DNA of 64,000 nt from positions 62,001-126,000 of the forward strand of contig CAZFPB010000002.1 in the NCBI GenBank assembly GCA_964520985.1, in the 5' to 3' direction. Of this stretch, positions 44,875 through 53,263 are shown piece after piece; position 1 is the first letter of the stretch; each line of letters opens with the position of its first letter. The translations under genes and the position numbers were made by a program. This DNA comes from CAYSGL01 sp964520985. Lineage in GTDB: Bacteria; Pseudomonadota; Alphaproteobacteria; Micavibrionales; Micavibrionaceae. The notes under the pieces are model-generated. The model did not search any database and was not told where the DNA came from. It saw only the letters and a program-made list of their open reading frames with translations.

Positions 44875-45669
44875 ATGTTGATTCGAATTGCATCTGACAT
44901 TCATACCGAATGTAAGAGATATGGGTTTATCAATCTTCCTGAGGATAAAGACAGTGTTCTTGTCCTCGCAGGAGACGTCGGCGTCGTAAATTCACGTGGG
45001 TACAACGATCGTCTTCAATTTTTGCTTGAAGAATGCTCCAATCAATTTCGTGCTGTTGTAATGGTGTTTGGAAACCACGAATACTACCAACGTGGTGATC
45101 TGAGATACATGCATGACGTTGTTCGTAAGTGGATACATAATGCAGGATGTGACAATGTGCATATCCTTGAAAATTCTCACGTGATTATTGACGACGTTGC
45201 ATTTATTGGTGCGACATTGTGGACTGATTATGAGAATAATCAAACGTTGATGTGGCGTTCTACTCGGTATATGGCTGACTATCATCAGATTTTGTTTGAT
45301 GATATGCGGTTCATCATGCCAGAGGACATCCTTGAAATTCACAAGGAATCGCGCAAATATATCTTTGAACAGGCGAAGCAATGTGCAGCTCAAGGGTATA
45401 AAACTGTAATTGTTACGCATCATGGTGTCACGAAAAAATCGACTCATGAGAAGTATCGGTATGATTCGAACAATCACAATTTCGTGTCTGATTTGACAGA
45501 AGAGATTGTGGACGCCAACCCTAATCTTATGATTCATGGACACGTTCATGATCCGTTTGATTATATGGTTGATCCTGATCGGTGTCAGACTCGGGTTGTG
45601 GTAAATCCGAGAGGATACGTTCCATACGAAGATCATGGGTACGATGAATCGTGCCAAGTGGAGATTTAA
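44875..45669 (+). CDS. calcineurin-like metallophosphoesterase
   Basis: 264 residues. Metal motifs IASDIHTE, LAGDVGVV, VFGNHEYY, VTHHGV and HGHVHDPFDY are all present. Different from the shorter phosphoesterase at 20.3 kb. Substrate unknown; such enzymes in phages may act on RNA ends, cyclic nucleotides or phosphoproteins. Confidence 0.9.
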   Translation: MLIRIASDIHTECKRYGFINLPEDKDSVLVLAGDVGVVNSRGYNDRLQFLLEECSNQFRAVVMVFGNHEYYQRGDLRYMHDVVRKWIHNAGCDNVHILENSHVIIDDVAFIGATLWTDYENNQTLMWRSTRYMADYHQILFDDMRFIMPEDILEIHKESRKYIFEQAKQCAAQGYKTVIVTHHGVTKKSTHEKYRYDSNNHNFVSDLTEEIVDANPNLMIHGHVHDPFDYMVDPDRCQTRVVVNPRGYVPYEDHGYDESCQVEI

Positions 45670-45671
45670 TT

Positions 45672-46367
45672 ATGTCGTACATTGATAGCTACGAACATTC
45701 TTATGTAGGCCGATTCGTCGGCCTCCCCTTATACCATCCTCTCCAAACTTTAGATGAAGAAGGATTTTACGCAAATTCTTCTACGTTTGTGTTGGGCGGT
45801 GGGTCTGGAGAACATCCACTAATGACGTTCCGCAGTCTGTCATACTGTGTCATTGAATATTTGAAATTTGTTAGTGATCTCCCTGGGTCGGGGTTGAAGC
45901 AAGGATTTCGCAACGCATTGCAATTTTTTGAAACATCCATGTGTGACAGATATCAACTTGAATATGGATGTTTAGTCAATCTCAACTTTGCTTGGGATAT
46001 GGATACTATTACCAATTTCGCTAAGCTGGTTAACAATGAATTTGATGTTGATTGGTATTTTACTAAAAGTGAAAAACAAGAAATTCGTAATTATGTAACT
46101 GAGCAAATAATCCATATTATGCTTGGAGAATTTGTATTTTTTACCGCTCGTCACGTTTTACCAGCAGATGAACAATATCAACTTATTGCTATTGAACAAC
46201 ATATTAGCGAGAGTGATAGACATCATCTTGTTCAACTGTTTGATGCAGTTAAAGTACCTACCCCTGGATATCGACCATCAGGTCGTCGTCACGAATTTCG
46301 TGAAGATGGGTCTTATGATATTGTTTGGGGCTACAATTTCTTCGACGAGCACAAATACCAGAAATAG
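45672..46367 (+). CDS. hypothetical protein
   Basis: 231 residues from the ATG at 45672, which has GGAGATTT upstream (an earlier in-frame start inside the previous gene is less likely). Central region is helical with aromatic residues. No family recognised. Confidence 0.65.
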   Translation: MSYIDSYEHSYVGRFVGLPLYHPLQTLDEEGFYANSSTFVLGGGSGEHPLMTFRSLSYCVIEYLKFVSDLPGSGLKQGFRNALQFFETSMCDRYQLEYGCLVNLNFAWDMDTITNFAKLVNNEFDVDWYFTKSEKQEIRNYVTEQIIHIMLGEFVFFTARHVLPADEQYQLIAIEQHISESDRHHLVQLFDAVKVPTPGYRPSGRRHEFREDGSYDIVWGYNFFDEHKYQK

Positions 46368-46375
46368 CACCTCGC

Positions 46376-46427
46376 GATCCATAATGCAATAAATACCATA
46401 TCTAATGTGGAGATTGCATTATGGATC
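46376..46427 (+). promoter_or_regulatory. late-like promoter AATAAATA in a 15-bp start-codon-masking hairpin
   Basis: GATCCATAATGCAAT (46376-46390) pairs perfectly with ATTGCATTATGGATC (46413-46427); the start codon (46421) is in the 3' arm. AATAAATA (46388-46395) begins in the 5' arm, so its RNA (start near 46402) would lack that arm. Confidence 0.65.
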
Positions 46428-46708
46428 TATTTGAAGCTAAAAAGTTAGCCGGAATTCTCACTCCTGAAGAACTAATTGCGGGTGTTGTTATCGAATCTGA
46501 AGATTGTGACGCTTCCCCAGAACACATCAAAAAAGAAAAGAAACTGTTTGAGGATACTTGCAAAAATCTTCAAGACATTCAGAAGATGTGTGAAGCTCGC
46601 CTCAGTGAAAAAGACCTAACTGACGAACATCACAAACAATACACCAAGATGTGTGCAAGTGTAGAAAAATTGTGCACAGAAATGAAAGAACACTTAAAAT
46701 CTTATTAA
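46421..46708 (+). CDS. small protein with capsid-targeting-like N-terminus
   Basis: 95 residues. Starts DLFEAKKLAG, with a possible prohead-protease site LFE/A at residue 5; the rest is helical and rich in Lys/Glu/Cys (five Cys). Possibly an internal head protein. Family unknown. Confidence 0.6.
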   Translation: MDLFEAKKLAGILTPEELIAGVVIESEDCDASPEHIKKEKKLFEDTCKNLQDIQKMCEARLSEKDLTDEHHKQYTKMCASVEKLCTEMKEHLKSY

Positions 46709-46711
46709 CAG

Positions 46712-46740
46712 TTGATTGATTAACGCAACACCAAGATAAT
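46712..46740 (+). promoter_or_regulatory. sigma70-type promoter for the radical SAM operon
   Basis: TTGATT (46712-46717), 17 nt, GATAAT (46735-46740). Downstream are an 11-bp hairpin (ATGTGTGG.../...CCACACAT, near 46754-46781) and a short stem ATAAGG ggat CCTTAT covering the Shine-Dalgarno. Confidence 0.6.
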
Positions 46741-46804
46741 TGTTGATAAATAAATGTGTGGTAGATAGACTGCCACACATCTCATAACTATAAGGGGATT
46801 CCTT

Positions 46805-47836
46805 ATGATCGACACAAAATATACCATACCTACCGGTTATCTGTTTACTTCTCAATGCTCGAAAGGACTGCTTGAAACTTTGTCAATTGGCGATTATGGA
46901 AAACGTCATAACGTCAAAGCAGATTTTCTTGGTTACAACAATGTAATTTCTGGCGTGCCTAACACACATTGTATGCCGTTGTCCGAAAAGTGGGTGATTA
47001 CTGTTAGCACCCAATATGGATGCCCAATGAAATGCACTTTCTGTGATGTTCCTCAAGTAAAATTTAAAGGGAATGCTACAGTCGATGACTTGCGTACTCA
47101 ATTGTATAACGCTCTGTCGCTATTCAGCGATAACACCAAATATACAGAGCGCCTTAATTTGCACTATGCACGTATGGGTGACCCGATATTCAATTACAAC
47201 GTATTTGAATTCACTCGTTGGTTGTATAAAAACAAGCGGCAGATTGCTAAAGATACCGGCGTAAGTATTGAAGTACTTCACCCAGTTCTTACAACCTCAC
47301 TGCCTCGTAAATTTAAACCGTTGCGTGATCGAATTTACGAATGGTGTGAAATCAAAAACGATCTGTATAACGGACAAGCAGGTCTTCAATTCAGTATTAA
47401 TAGTACCTGCGAAAAACAACGCAGTGAAATGTTTGGCGACCAGCAGCTTGATTTGTACTCATTTGCAAAAATGGTACAAGATTTGCCTGACCCTATTAGT
47501 CGCAAGTATTGCCTCAACTTTGCGTATAGCACTGATTTTGAAATTGACGCTAATTACATTGCACAGTTGTTCGATCCGAATAAATTCATGTGCAAAATTA
47601 CGCCAATTCATAACAACAATGCTTGTCGTGAAAACAATATCAAAACTGTTGGTGGTTATGACAGTTGGCAGCCTTACCAAAAACCAGAAGAAGACCTTCG
47701 CAAAGTAGGTTTTGACGTGCTCGTGTTCGTTCCATCTCTCGATGAAGAAGATGGTCTTGTGACATGTGGTAATGCAGTTCTGGGCGGTTCGACATTGAAA
47801 TACAATGAAGACATAATTAAAATTGAGGGTATCTAA
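46805..47836 (+). CDS. radical SAM enzyme, RlmN-like RNA methyltransferase
   Basis: 343 residues. TVSTQYGCPMKCTFCDVP holds the CxxxCxxC iron-sulphur site (Cys73, 77, 80), in the context typical of RlmN (VSSQ.GC...C.FC). MGDPIFNYNVFEF corresponds to the GEP motif, FSINSTCEKQRSEMF to the SLHA segment, and TCGNAV (Cys321) to the C-terminal catalytic Cys of RlmN/Cfr. RlmN makes m2A in 23S rRNA A2503 and in some tRNAs at A37. The N-terminal HhH domain seems reduced. The product begins 1 nt before the NadM gene. Confidence 0.75.
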   Translation: MIDTKYTIPTGYLFTSQCSKGLLETLSIGDYGKRHNVKADFLGYNNVISGVPNTHCMPLSEKWVITVSTQYGCPMKCTFCDVPQVKFKGNATVDDLRTQLYNALSLFSDNTKYTERLNLHYARMGDPIFNYNVFEFTRWLYKNKRQIAKDTGVSIEVLHPVLTTSLPRKFKPLRDRIYEWCEIKNDLYNGQAGLQFSINSTCEKQRSEMFGDQQLDLYSFAKMVQDLPDPISRKYCLNFAYSTDFEIDANYIAQLFDPNKFMCKITPIHNNNACRENNIKTVGGYDSWQPYQKPEEDLRKVGFDVLVFVPSLDEEDGLVTCGNAVLGGSTLKYNEDIIKIEGI

Positions 47837-48886
47837 ATGAGTGCACAATACGATTACGTAGTTTTTATCGGTAGATTTCAACCGCCGCACAAGGCGCACA
47901 TTCGTACAATCGAACATGCACTTTCTGTAGGTACAAATGTTATTATTCTTGCAGGATGTGCTGAACAAGCACGCACAATCAAAAATCCGTGGACCTGGCG
48001 CGAACGTGAAAAAATGATCCTGGATGCGATTGATCCTGCTTTTCATAGTCGAATTATGGTTCGTCCATTGCGTGATTATCCGTACAACGACAATAAATGG
48101 GCGAAAGCGGTTCAATCTCAAGTTGATAACCTAATTCAATGCTCTCCATCAAAAATTGCATTAATTGGGTATTCAAAAGATGCATCGTCGTACTACCTCC
48201 AAATGTTCCCACAGTGGGAATTGATTGAGATGGATAACATTGACGATCTTAATGCGACTGATATTCGTCAGGCGTACTTTGAAGACTGTGGAATGGAAAC
48301 TACTCGCTTCGATCTTGATATTGCACCAAAGCTACCAGAAGCAATTCACAATTATTTGAAAGCGTTTCAACTCAAGGCTCAATACGAAGAATTGGTTGAA
48401 GAATATCAGTTTATTAAAAAGTACAAAAATGCATGGAAAGCTGCCCCTTATGCTCCTACGTTTGTAACTGTGGACTGTGTAATTGTTCAAAGTGGTCACG
48501 TGTTATTGGTTCGCCGTAGAGCCGCCCCTGGAAAAGGATTGTTTGCAGCACCTGGAGGTTTTGTAAATCAGAATGAGCGACTTGTTGATGCAGCAATTCG
48601 TGAGTTAAAAGAGGAAACTAAAATCAAGGTGCCTGATCCAGTGCTACGTGGAAGTATTGTAGCAACAGAAGTGTTTGATAAGCCTGATCGCTCATCTCGC
48701 GGCCGCACAATTACTCATGCTTATCTGATGTTGCTTCCTCCAGGTCCGCTCCCCAAAGTTAAGGGAAGTGACGACGCAGAGAAAGCAAGTTGGGTTCCTC
48801 TGTCAGTGTTTGAATGTATGGAAGATCAAATGTTTGAAGACCATTATGCGTTGATTCAAACGTTGATTGAGAAAGGCAATCAGTAA
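47837..48886 (+). CDS. nadM: bifunctional NMN adenylyltransferase / Nudix hydrolase (NadM-Nudix)
   Basis: 349 residues. Residues 1-190 are the nucleotidyltransferase: FIGRFQPPHKAH and the ATDIRQAYF (ISSTxxR-like) block. From about residue 200 a Nudix domain has PGGFVNQNERLVDAAIRELKEET. NadM makes NAD from NMN and ATP; the Nudix part of such fusions hydrolyses ADP-ribose-type compounds. It suits a phage NAD-repair pathway and supports the NAD-dependent ligase. Confidence 0.9.
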   Translation: MSAQYDYVVFIGRFQPPHKAHIRTIEHALSVGTNVIILAGCAEQARTIKNPWTWREREKMILDAIDPAFHSRIMVRPLRDYPYNDNKWAKAVQSQVDNLIQCSPSKIALIGYSKDASSYYLQMFPQWELIEMDNIDDLNATDIRQAYFEDCGMETTRFDLDIAPKLPEAIHNYLKAFQLKAQYEELVEEYQFIKKYKNAWKAAPYAPTFVTVDCVIVQSGHVLLVRRRAAPGKGLFAAPGGFVNQNERLVDAAIRELKEETKIKVPDPVLRGSIVATEVFDKPDRSSRGRTITHAYLMLLPPGPLPKVKGSDDAEKASWVPLSVFECMEDQMFEDHYALIQTLIEKGNQ

Positions 48887-48889
48887 CTG

Positions 48890-48955
48890 TTGCCTTTAAT
48901 GTGTCGAATAGTCATAATCATCTCATAATGAGGATTAATAATGACTATTCGACAC
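48890..48955 (+). promoter_or_regulatory. sigma70-type promoter overlapping a 15-bp start-codon-masking hairpin
   Basis: TTGCCT (48890-48895), 17 nt, CATAAT (48913-48918). GTGTCGAATAGTCAT (48901-48915) pairs perfectly with ATGACTATTCGACAC (48941-48955), whose first three bases are the start codon; GAGGA lies in the inner loop. RNA from this promoter (start near 48925) lacks the 5' arm. Confidence 0.7.
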
Positions 48956-49459
48956 AACCTTCCGCTATATGGGTTATATGATAAGTTATTCAATAAGAGA
49001 GGCGAAGATCCGTATATTCGTGTGAATATTAAAACTCATACGTATGGACTTCCTACAACAACACAAGATGACATAAACGACTTGGTAAACAGTATTAGTC
49101 GTCATTGCAATCATGTTGATTTTGTCGATATTAAATTTGACACGGTCGTTCATGCAACAAAAGACGGTAAGTTCGAGTTGACTGAGTGCAGCGACATTGA
49201 AGCTGTATTGGAATATCTCGAAGATCGTGGTGATATTGAATTGCAAGAACCGTTGTTAGGATTTCATTATAGGAACAGTAATGATAATGTTGGTATATTT
49301 TCTAATTCGTATGATATTAGGGATGTATATCAACGAGCGTTTGAATATGATGCTTTTATGTTGGCAAACGTTGAAGCATATTCTGCTCAACAAATTAAAA
49401 TAATAACAGCATTGCGCAATTTACGCGTTGAGCTTGGAAGAACCAATGAAGATTATTAA
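48941..49459 (+). CDS. hypothetical protein
   Basis: 172 residues, family unknown, alpha/beta, acidic. Its end overlaps the P-loop kinase gene by 14 nt. Start codon is masked by a long hairpin. Confidence 0.65.
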   Translation: MTIRHNLPLYGLYDKLFNKRGEDPYIRVNIKTHTYGLPTTTQDDINDLVNSISRHCNHVDFVDIKFDTVVHATKDGKFELTECSDIEAVLEYLEDRGDIELQEPLLGFHYRNSNDNVGIFSNSYDIRDVYQRAFEYDAFMLANVEAYSAQQIKIITALRNLRVELGRTNEDY

Positions 49460-49967
49460 TTTATACGGCGGCCCCGGCGTCGGAAAAAGTACAATAGCTG
49501 CTGGTCTTTATGCTCGTATGAAAAAAGAAGGGCACAAAGTAGAACTTGCCACAGAATATGCAAAAGAATTGGTATATCAAAATCGATTACATGAAATGTG
49601 TAGTGAACAAGAATACATTTTCGCTCATCAAAATTATAAACTGCGTCAACTACGCAAGCATGTTGATTATGCAATAACAGATAGTCCTTTGCTGCTTTCT
49701 AATGTTTATGCTGATCCAAAATGGGTTAGCTATGATAGGTTTCGTGACTTCGTCGGATCCGTATACAAATCATATGAAAACATAAGTTTTGTGTTAGAAC
49801 GTACTGTTGATTATCGGGAAGATGGTCGAATTCATACGATTGAACAAGCATTAGAAATAGATCGTAAATTGCAAAGTGTGTTATTTGCTTATGCTTTAGA
49901 AAAAATTCATAAAATTAGTGTAGACGATCAAGTGATTGATAATATATACAACATAGTGATTCAGTAA
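49446..49967 (+). CDS. P-loop NTPase / kinase of the AAA_28 (NadR-kinase-like) type
   Basis: 173 residues from the ATG at 49446. NLYGGPGVGKSTIAAGLYARM is the Walker A; VELATEYAKELVY, YIFAHQNYKL and YAITDSPLLLSNVY match the AAA_28 family, which includes the ribosylnicotinamide kinase domain of NadR. Its position two genes after NadM makes a nicotinamide-riboside or nucleotide kinase role attractive but unproven. A 28-nt perfect palindrome covers its stop codon. Confidence 0.68.
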   Translation: MKIINLYGGPGVGKSTIAAGLYARMKKEGHKVELATEYAKELVYQNRLHEMCSEQEYIFAHQNYKLRQLRKHVDYAITDSPLLLSNVYADPKWVSYDRFRDFVGSVYKSYENISFVLERTVDYREDGRIHTIEQALEIDRKLQSVLFAYALEKIHKISVDDQVIDNIYNIVIQ

Positions 49968-49981
49968 TTACTGAATCACTA
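49954..49981. repeat. 28-nt perfect palindrome over a stop codon
   Basis: TAGTGATTCAGTAA and its exact reverse complement, with no spacer and no T-run. Could be a protein-binding site or an mRNA 3' hairpin. Confidence 0.7.
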
Positions 49982-50040
49982 ATTAACTGACTTTAATTAA
50001 CCACAACGCTAGTCAGTCGTTGGATAAAAGGAGATGTACC

Positions 50041-50889
50041 ATGGTGTACAATCAAAAGCTGGCTGTAGCTATAAAAGCAAACGGACGTGTATTGCGTGAA
50101 GAAGGTGATACCGTTTATCTTCCATTCGGATGCGAATATTCGATTTTAATTAAAAACCTCCATTCTACACGCGCGTTGGTGTCAATAACCATTGACGGAA
50201 CGGATGTTGGCGATGGGACAGAATTTGTTATCAATCCTGGTGACTCATTAGATTTAAAACGTTTCATTCGTAATGGTAATATGAATGAAGGTAACAGTTT
50301 TAAATTCATTGAAAGAACTGAATCTGTTGAACAGCATCGCGGAATTGAAATTGAAGATGGATTGGTTTGTGTCAATTATCAATTTGAACGACAAGCAGTT
50401 GTTAATCATTCCACATTTGGACAGACATATCCAGTTCCATCATGGACCGAATATCCTTACAAAAAAGACTTCTATCCGTCAAATCCGTTCCATACTTACA
50501 GTTCAGAAACATATAGTGCTCCATTATCAACCCAGTCTATTCTTAGAAGTAGTGTTAAGGGAGTTGCAATTAATCAAAGTGCAACCCTAAGTGCACAAAG
50601 TGCTGTGGGCGAAGCTTCTGCTGCAGTTAATTCAATTGCAACAAACGATGTTGGGATTACAGTTCCTGGATCTGTATGCGAACAGAAATTTGTTAAAGCA
50701 TCTCCTGTTATTGTAGATGGTGCTAAACATAGTATTGTTGTTCGCTTAAAAGGTCAAACAGATTCTGGGAAGAAAGTGGAACAGCCCGTAACTGTTAAAC
50801 ACAAACCTAAATGTACTACGTGTGGTCGCGTCAATAAAGCGACCAGTAAATTCTGTAGTAATTGTGGAACTTCGTTAGAACTCGTGTGA
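50041..50889 (+). CDS. virion-like protein with C-terminal zinc ribbon
   Basis: 282 residues from the ATG at 50041 (AAAGGAGAT upstream). A beta-rich N-terminal domain (VYLPFGCEYSILIKNLHSTRALVSI...), a Ser/Ala-rich linker and a double CxxC zinc ribbon at the end (CTTCGRVNKATSKFCSNCG). Such proteins occur near structural genes in large phages. Function unknown. Confidence 0.65.
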   Translation: MVYNQKLAVAIKANGRVLREEGDTVYLPFGCEYSILIKNLHSTRALVSITIDGTDVGDGTEFVINPGDSLDLKRFIRNGNMNEGNSFKFIERTESVEQHRGIEIEDGLVCVNYQFERQAVVNHSTFGQTYPVPSWTEYPYKKDFYPSNPFHTYSSETYSAPLSTQSILRSSVKGVAINQSATLSAQSAVGEASAAVNSIATNDVGITVPGSVCEQKFVKASPVIVDGAKHSIVVRLKGQTDSGKKVEQPVTVKHKPKCTTCGRVNKATSKFCSNCGTSLELV

Positions 50890-50893
50890 TTAG

Positions 50894-50915
50894 AGGAGGC
50901 GAAAGCCTCCTTTTT
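50894..50915 (+). terminator. Rho-independent terminator
   Basis: GGAGGC GAAA GCCTCC followed by TTTTTATTTT. Confidence 0.9.
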
Positions 50916-50934
50916 ATTTTGTTAATTATGTGAC

Positions 50935-50967
50935 GAACTCTATAAATATACGTAAACGTAGGAGTTC
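50935..50967 (+). promoter_or_regulatory. late promoter TATAAATA between short SD-masking arms
   Basis: GAACTC (50935-50940), then TATAAATA (50941-50948), then GAGTTC (50962-50967) in the Shine-Dalgarno. Weakest of the hairpin set (6 bp), same order. Confidence 0.6.
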
Positions 50968-50970
50968 CAC

Positions 50971-52284
50971 ATGAAATCTGGATATGTAATTATTCCACAT
51001 AAAAACGCCACTACTTTCTTTTCTACACGTGGTGCGTACGATTGTCCTCTATGGACGCCATTGCAAGAAGCAACTGTTTATTATTCTGCTGATCAAGCTA
51101 ATGCTGCTGTTTCAAGATTATGGCAGTGTGGATCTTTCTCTGCAAAAATGATTCCTCTTAGTGAATTAGACATTAGTTTTGGTGGTCCTGATGCTGATCG
51201 TCGTGACGGAGCTACTGCTACGACTGGATCGTTTCACGATGACGATGATACAGAAGCAGATCAAGATCCAATTGATGCGGATGGAATTCCAGAAGAAGAC
51301 GATATTTTTGCAGTTTCTACAGAAGATGAAGAAGACTGCGGTGATGTTGACGAATTTTCAATGGATCAATGGGAAGACAATGAGCGTTCATACTCAGCAG
51401 CACGTTTCTTCCCGCAACAACGCGTTCGTTTTAATGAAGATCCTAATCAGCGATATGTTGTTGTTCAAGATGCAGGAGATGGTGTAGTTACAATTCGTCC
51501 TGAAAATAATTCTATGACTGTAAGAAAAGTACCAAGTGCCACGTTAGTTAAAGAAGAATTGCAGTTAATGCCTATGGATGGTGATCGTGCAGCTATTGCT
51601 AAACAACACGAACGTGATTGGAGAAAGGATATTCAATCAACTGACAATAAAAAATGGTGGGTTAAGTCTTCCGACGGTAAAAAATTGTCTGGTCCATTCC
51701 AAAGTAAAGCTGGCGCTGATCAAGTTGCTTCAAGTTCCCGTTTCGCTGCATTTGGAGCAAAGGCTGTATTAGAATCGGAATTTAAAATGCCAGCAAAACC
51801 ACAACCAGATCAGATTGATGATAGCAAACCAAAATTTGCTCCAGATATTGCTAAACCACAGGAAATTAAATATAAAGATCCTAATCAAATTCCTGGTGGT
51901 GAAGAAACAAAACAAACCACAGCAACGGCATGGCCAAACGAGGAACGTGTTCGTGTTCCTAATAATTTAAAATCACAGTTAAAAACAACCATTGCTGAAT
52001 TTAGAAAACAAGCTGATTTCAGTAATGGTCGTGATGATGCTCAAGCTGCGTATTGCATGACATGTCATGATGCAATGCAAGAACTGTTAGATCTGCTTGA
52101 CATTGGTACTGTTGATGCGTTGAAACAAGCACAAATTAAAATGACATCGTGGATGAATCCGATTACAACTCGCATTCCTACAGAAGTTCGTGACTTTGTT
52201 CTTCGTGGTGGAATGAAACCAAAGTTAAAAGATCTATATCAACAAGCAGCAAAAAAAGGTCGTGACGTTGAGGAGTTCATTTAA
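50971..52284 (+). CDS. acidic late protein, probably virion-associated
   Basis: 437 residues, family unknown. Residues 75-140 are strongly acidic (HDDDDTEADQDPIDADG...). A compact beta region (QQRVRFNEDPNQRYVVVQDAGDG) may be an SH3-like fold. The C-terminal 120 residues are helical with a CMTCHDAM motif. Late promoter upstream; two small probable head proteins follow. Confidence 0.6.
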   Translation: MKSGYVIIPHKNATTFFSTRGAYDCPLWTPLQEATVYYSADQANAAVSRLWQCGSFSAKMIPLSELDISFGGPDADRRDGATATTGSFHDDDDTEADQDPIDADGIPEEDDIFAVSTEDEEDCGDVDEFSMDQWEDNERSYSAARFFPQQRVRFNEDPNQRYVVVQDAGDGVVTIRPENNSMTVRKVPSATLVKEELQLMPMDGDRAAIAKQHERDWRKDIQSTDNKKWWVKSSDGKKLSGPFQSKAGADQVASSSRFAAFGAKAVLESEFKMPAKPQPDQIDDSKPKFAPDIAKPQEIKYKDPNQIPGGEETKQTTATAWPNEERVRVPNNLKSQLKTTIAEFRKQADFSNGRDDAQAAYCMTCHDAMQELLDLLDIGTVDALKQAQIKMTSWMNPITTRIPTEVRDFVLRGGMKPKLKDLYQQAAKKGRDVEEFI

Positions 52285-52584
52285 ATGAAATTGTTAAATC
52301 TTTTTGAAGCTGTTAAACCGAAATCTCCAGAAGAGATGGCCGCCTCATATATCTATCGTAAATGGTATATTTTTGATGAGCCAAAACGTTGTACGGTAAT
52401 TATCGAAGAATCTAAAGCTAAGTACACTATAGATTATTGTGATGGTCGTATTTCTGTTCGTGCTCATCCAGATTCGGGTGCTACTTCACAACGAGCTCGT
52501 CAAATTAAACAAGACATTGACGCTGCAGTTAAAAAGCATGTAGTGAAGCAAGGTCAATTTAATAAGAATAAAGGTGGAGAATAA
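52285..52584 (+). CDS. small protein with capsid-targeting-like N-terminus
   Basis: 99 residues. Begins KLLNLFEAVKPK, fitting a T4-like capsid-targeting sequence with cleavage LFE/A at residue 8. The remainder is basic at the C-terminus (HVVKQGQFNKNKGGE). Starts directly after the previous stop codon. Confidence 0.6.
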   Translation: MKLLNLFEAVKPKSPEEMAASYIYRKWYIFDEPKRCTVIIEESKAKYTIDYCDGRISVRAHPDSGATSQRARQIKQDIDAAVKKHVVKQGQFNKNKGGE

Positions 52585-52586
52585 AA

Positions 52587-53018
52587 GTGGATACATTAAA
52601 AGAATTATTAGAAGGGTCAACCAAGCCTTTTTCTAAAGGAGACGTTAAACGTCTTACTGCACTTCGTCAAAAGTTATTGAAGGATATTAAAACTGCTTCT
52701 CCAGAAGAAAAAGAAGAATTGGAATCTGAAATTGATGATCTTAATCAACAAATTTCATCAATTAAAAGCAGTTCATTAAAAGAAGATATCGTTCCTCGAA
52801 TGAGTCGAACATTGCCTGCTGACCGTGAAGCCCCAGCTCGTGTTCAACTGTATCATAGCAAAATTCAATCATTGTTGCGCAATATCAATGAAAACTTAAA
52901 CCATTTCATTGAACAAGACAGCGCCCATAATTGGTCGCATGTTGGAACTCTCAGCCATGTTTATACAGAACTTCGTAACATTGATGGCATGTTGAGTGGT
53001 AATAGAGAAGACATATAA
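52587..53018 (+). CDS. helical protein with capsid-targeting-like N-terminus
   Basis: 143 residues from GTG (GGTGGAG upstream). Begins DTLKELLEGSTK, with a possible site LLE/G at residue 9, followed by a coiled coil (LRQKLLKDIKTASPEEKEEL) and a helical C-terminal half. Function unknown. Confidence 0.6.
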   Translation: MDTLKELLEGSTKPFSKGDVKRLTALRQKLLKDIKTASPEEKEELESEIDDLNQQISSIKSSSLKEDIVPRMSRTLPADREAPARVQLYHSKIQSLLRNINENLNHFIEQDSAHNWSHVGTLSHVYTELRNIDGMLSGNREDI

Positions 53019-53224
53019 TGGATTTTTTAAAGGAAATATTTGATCATCATAGATCAACAAAAGCATGGACACATAGATTGGCACATGATACTGTTATTGG
53101 TAAAGGAATGCGGTTGACAAAAGGAACTGCATTACGATATGATAGTGGCTACTACACCGTGCATGCAGGAAGATTTGCAGGCACGAAAGTTAATCTTGAA
53201 AGAGATCAAGTGTATAAAGATTGA
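53018..53224 (+). CDS. small hypothetical protein
   Basis: 68 residues, overlaps the previous stop by 1 nt (TAATG). An SH3-like beta pattern is possible (GTALRYDSGYYTVHAGRFAG). Last gene of the late unit before the tRNA region. Confidence 0.6.
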   Translation: MDFLKEIFDHHRSTKAWTHRLAHDTVIGKGMRLTKGTALRYDSGYYTVHAGRFAGTKVNLERDQVYKD

Positions 53225-53263
53225 GACGGATTTTCCTTGTAAAAACAATGATTTAAAAAACTG

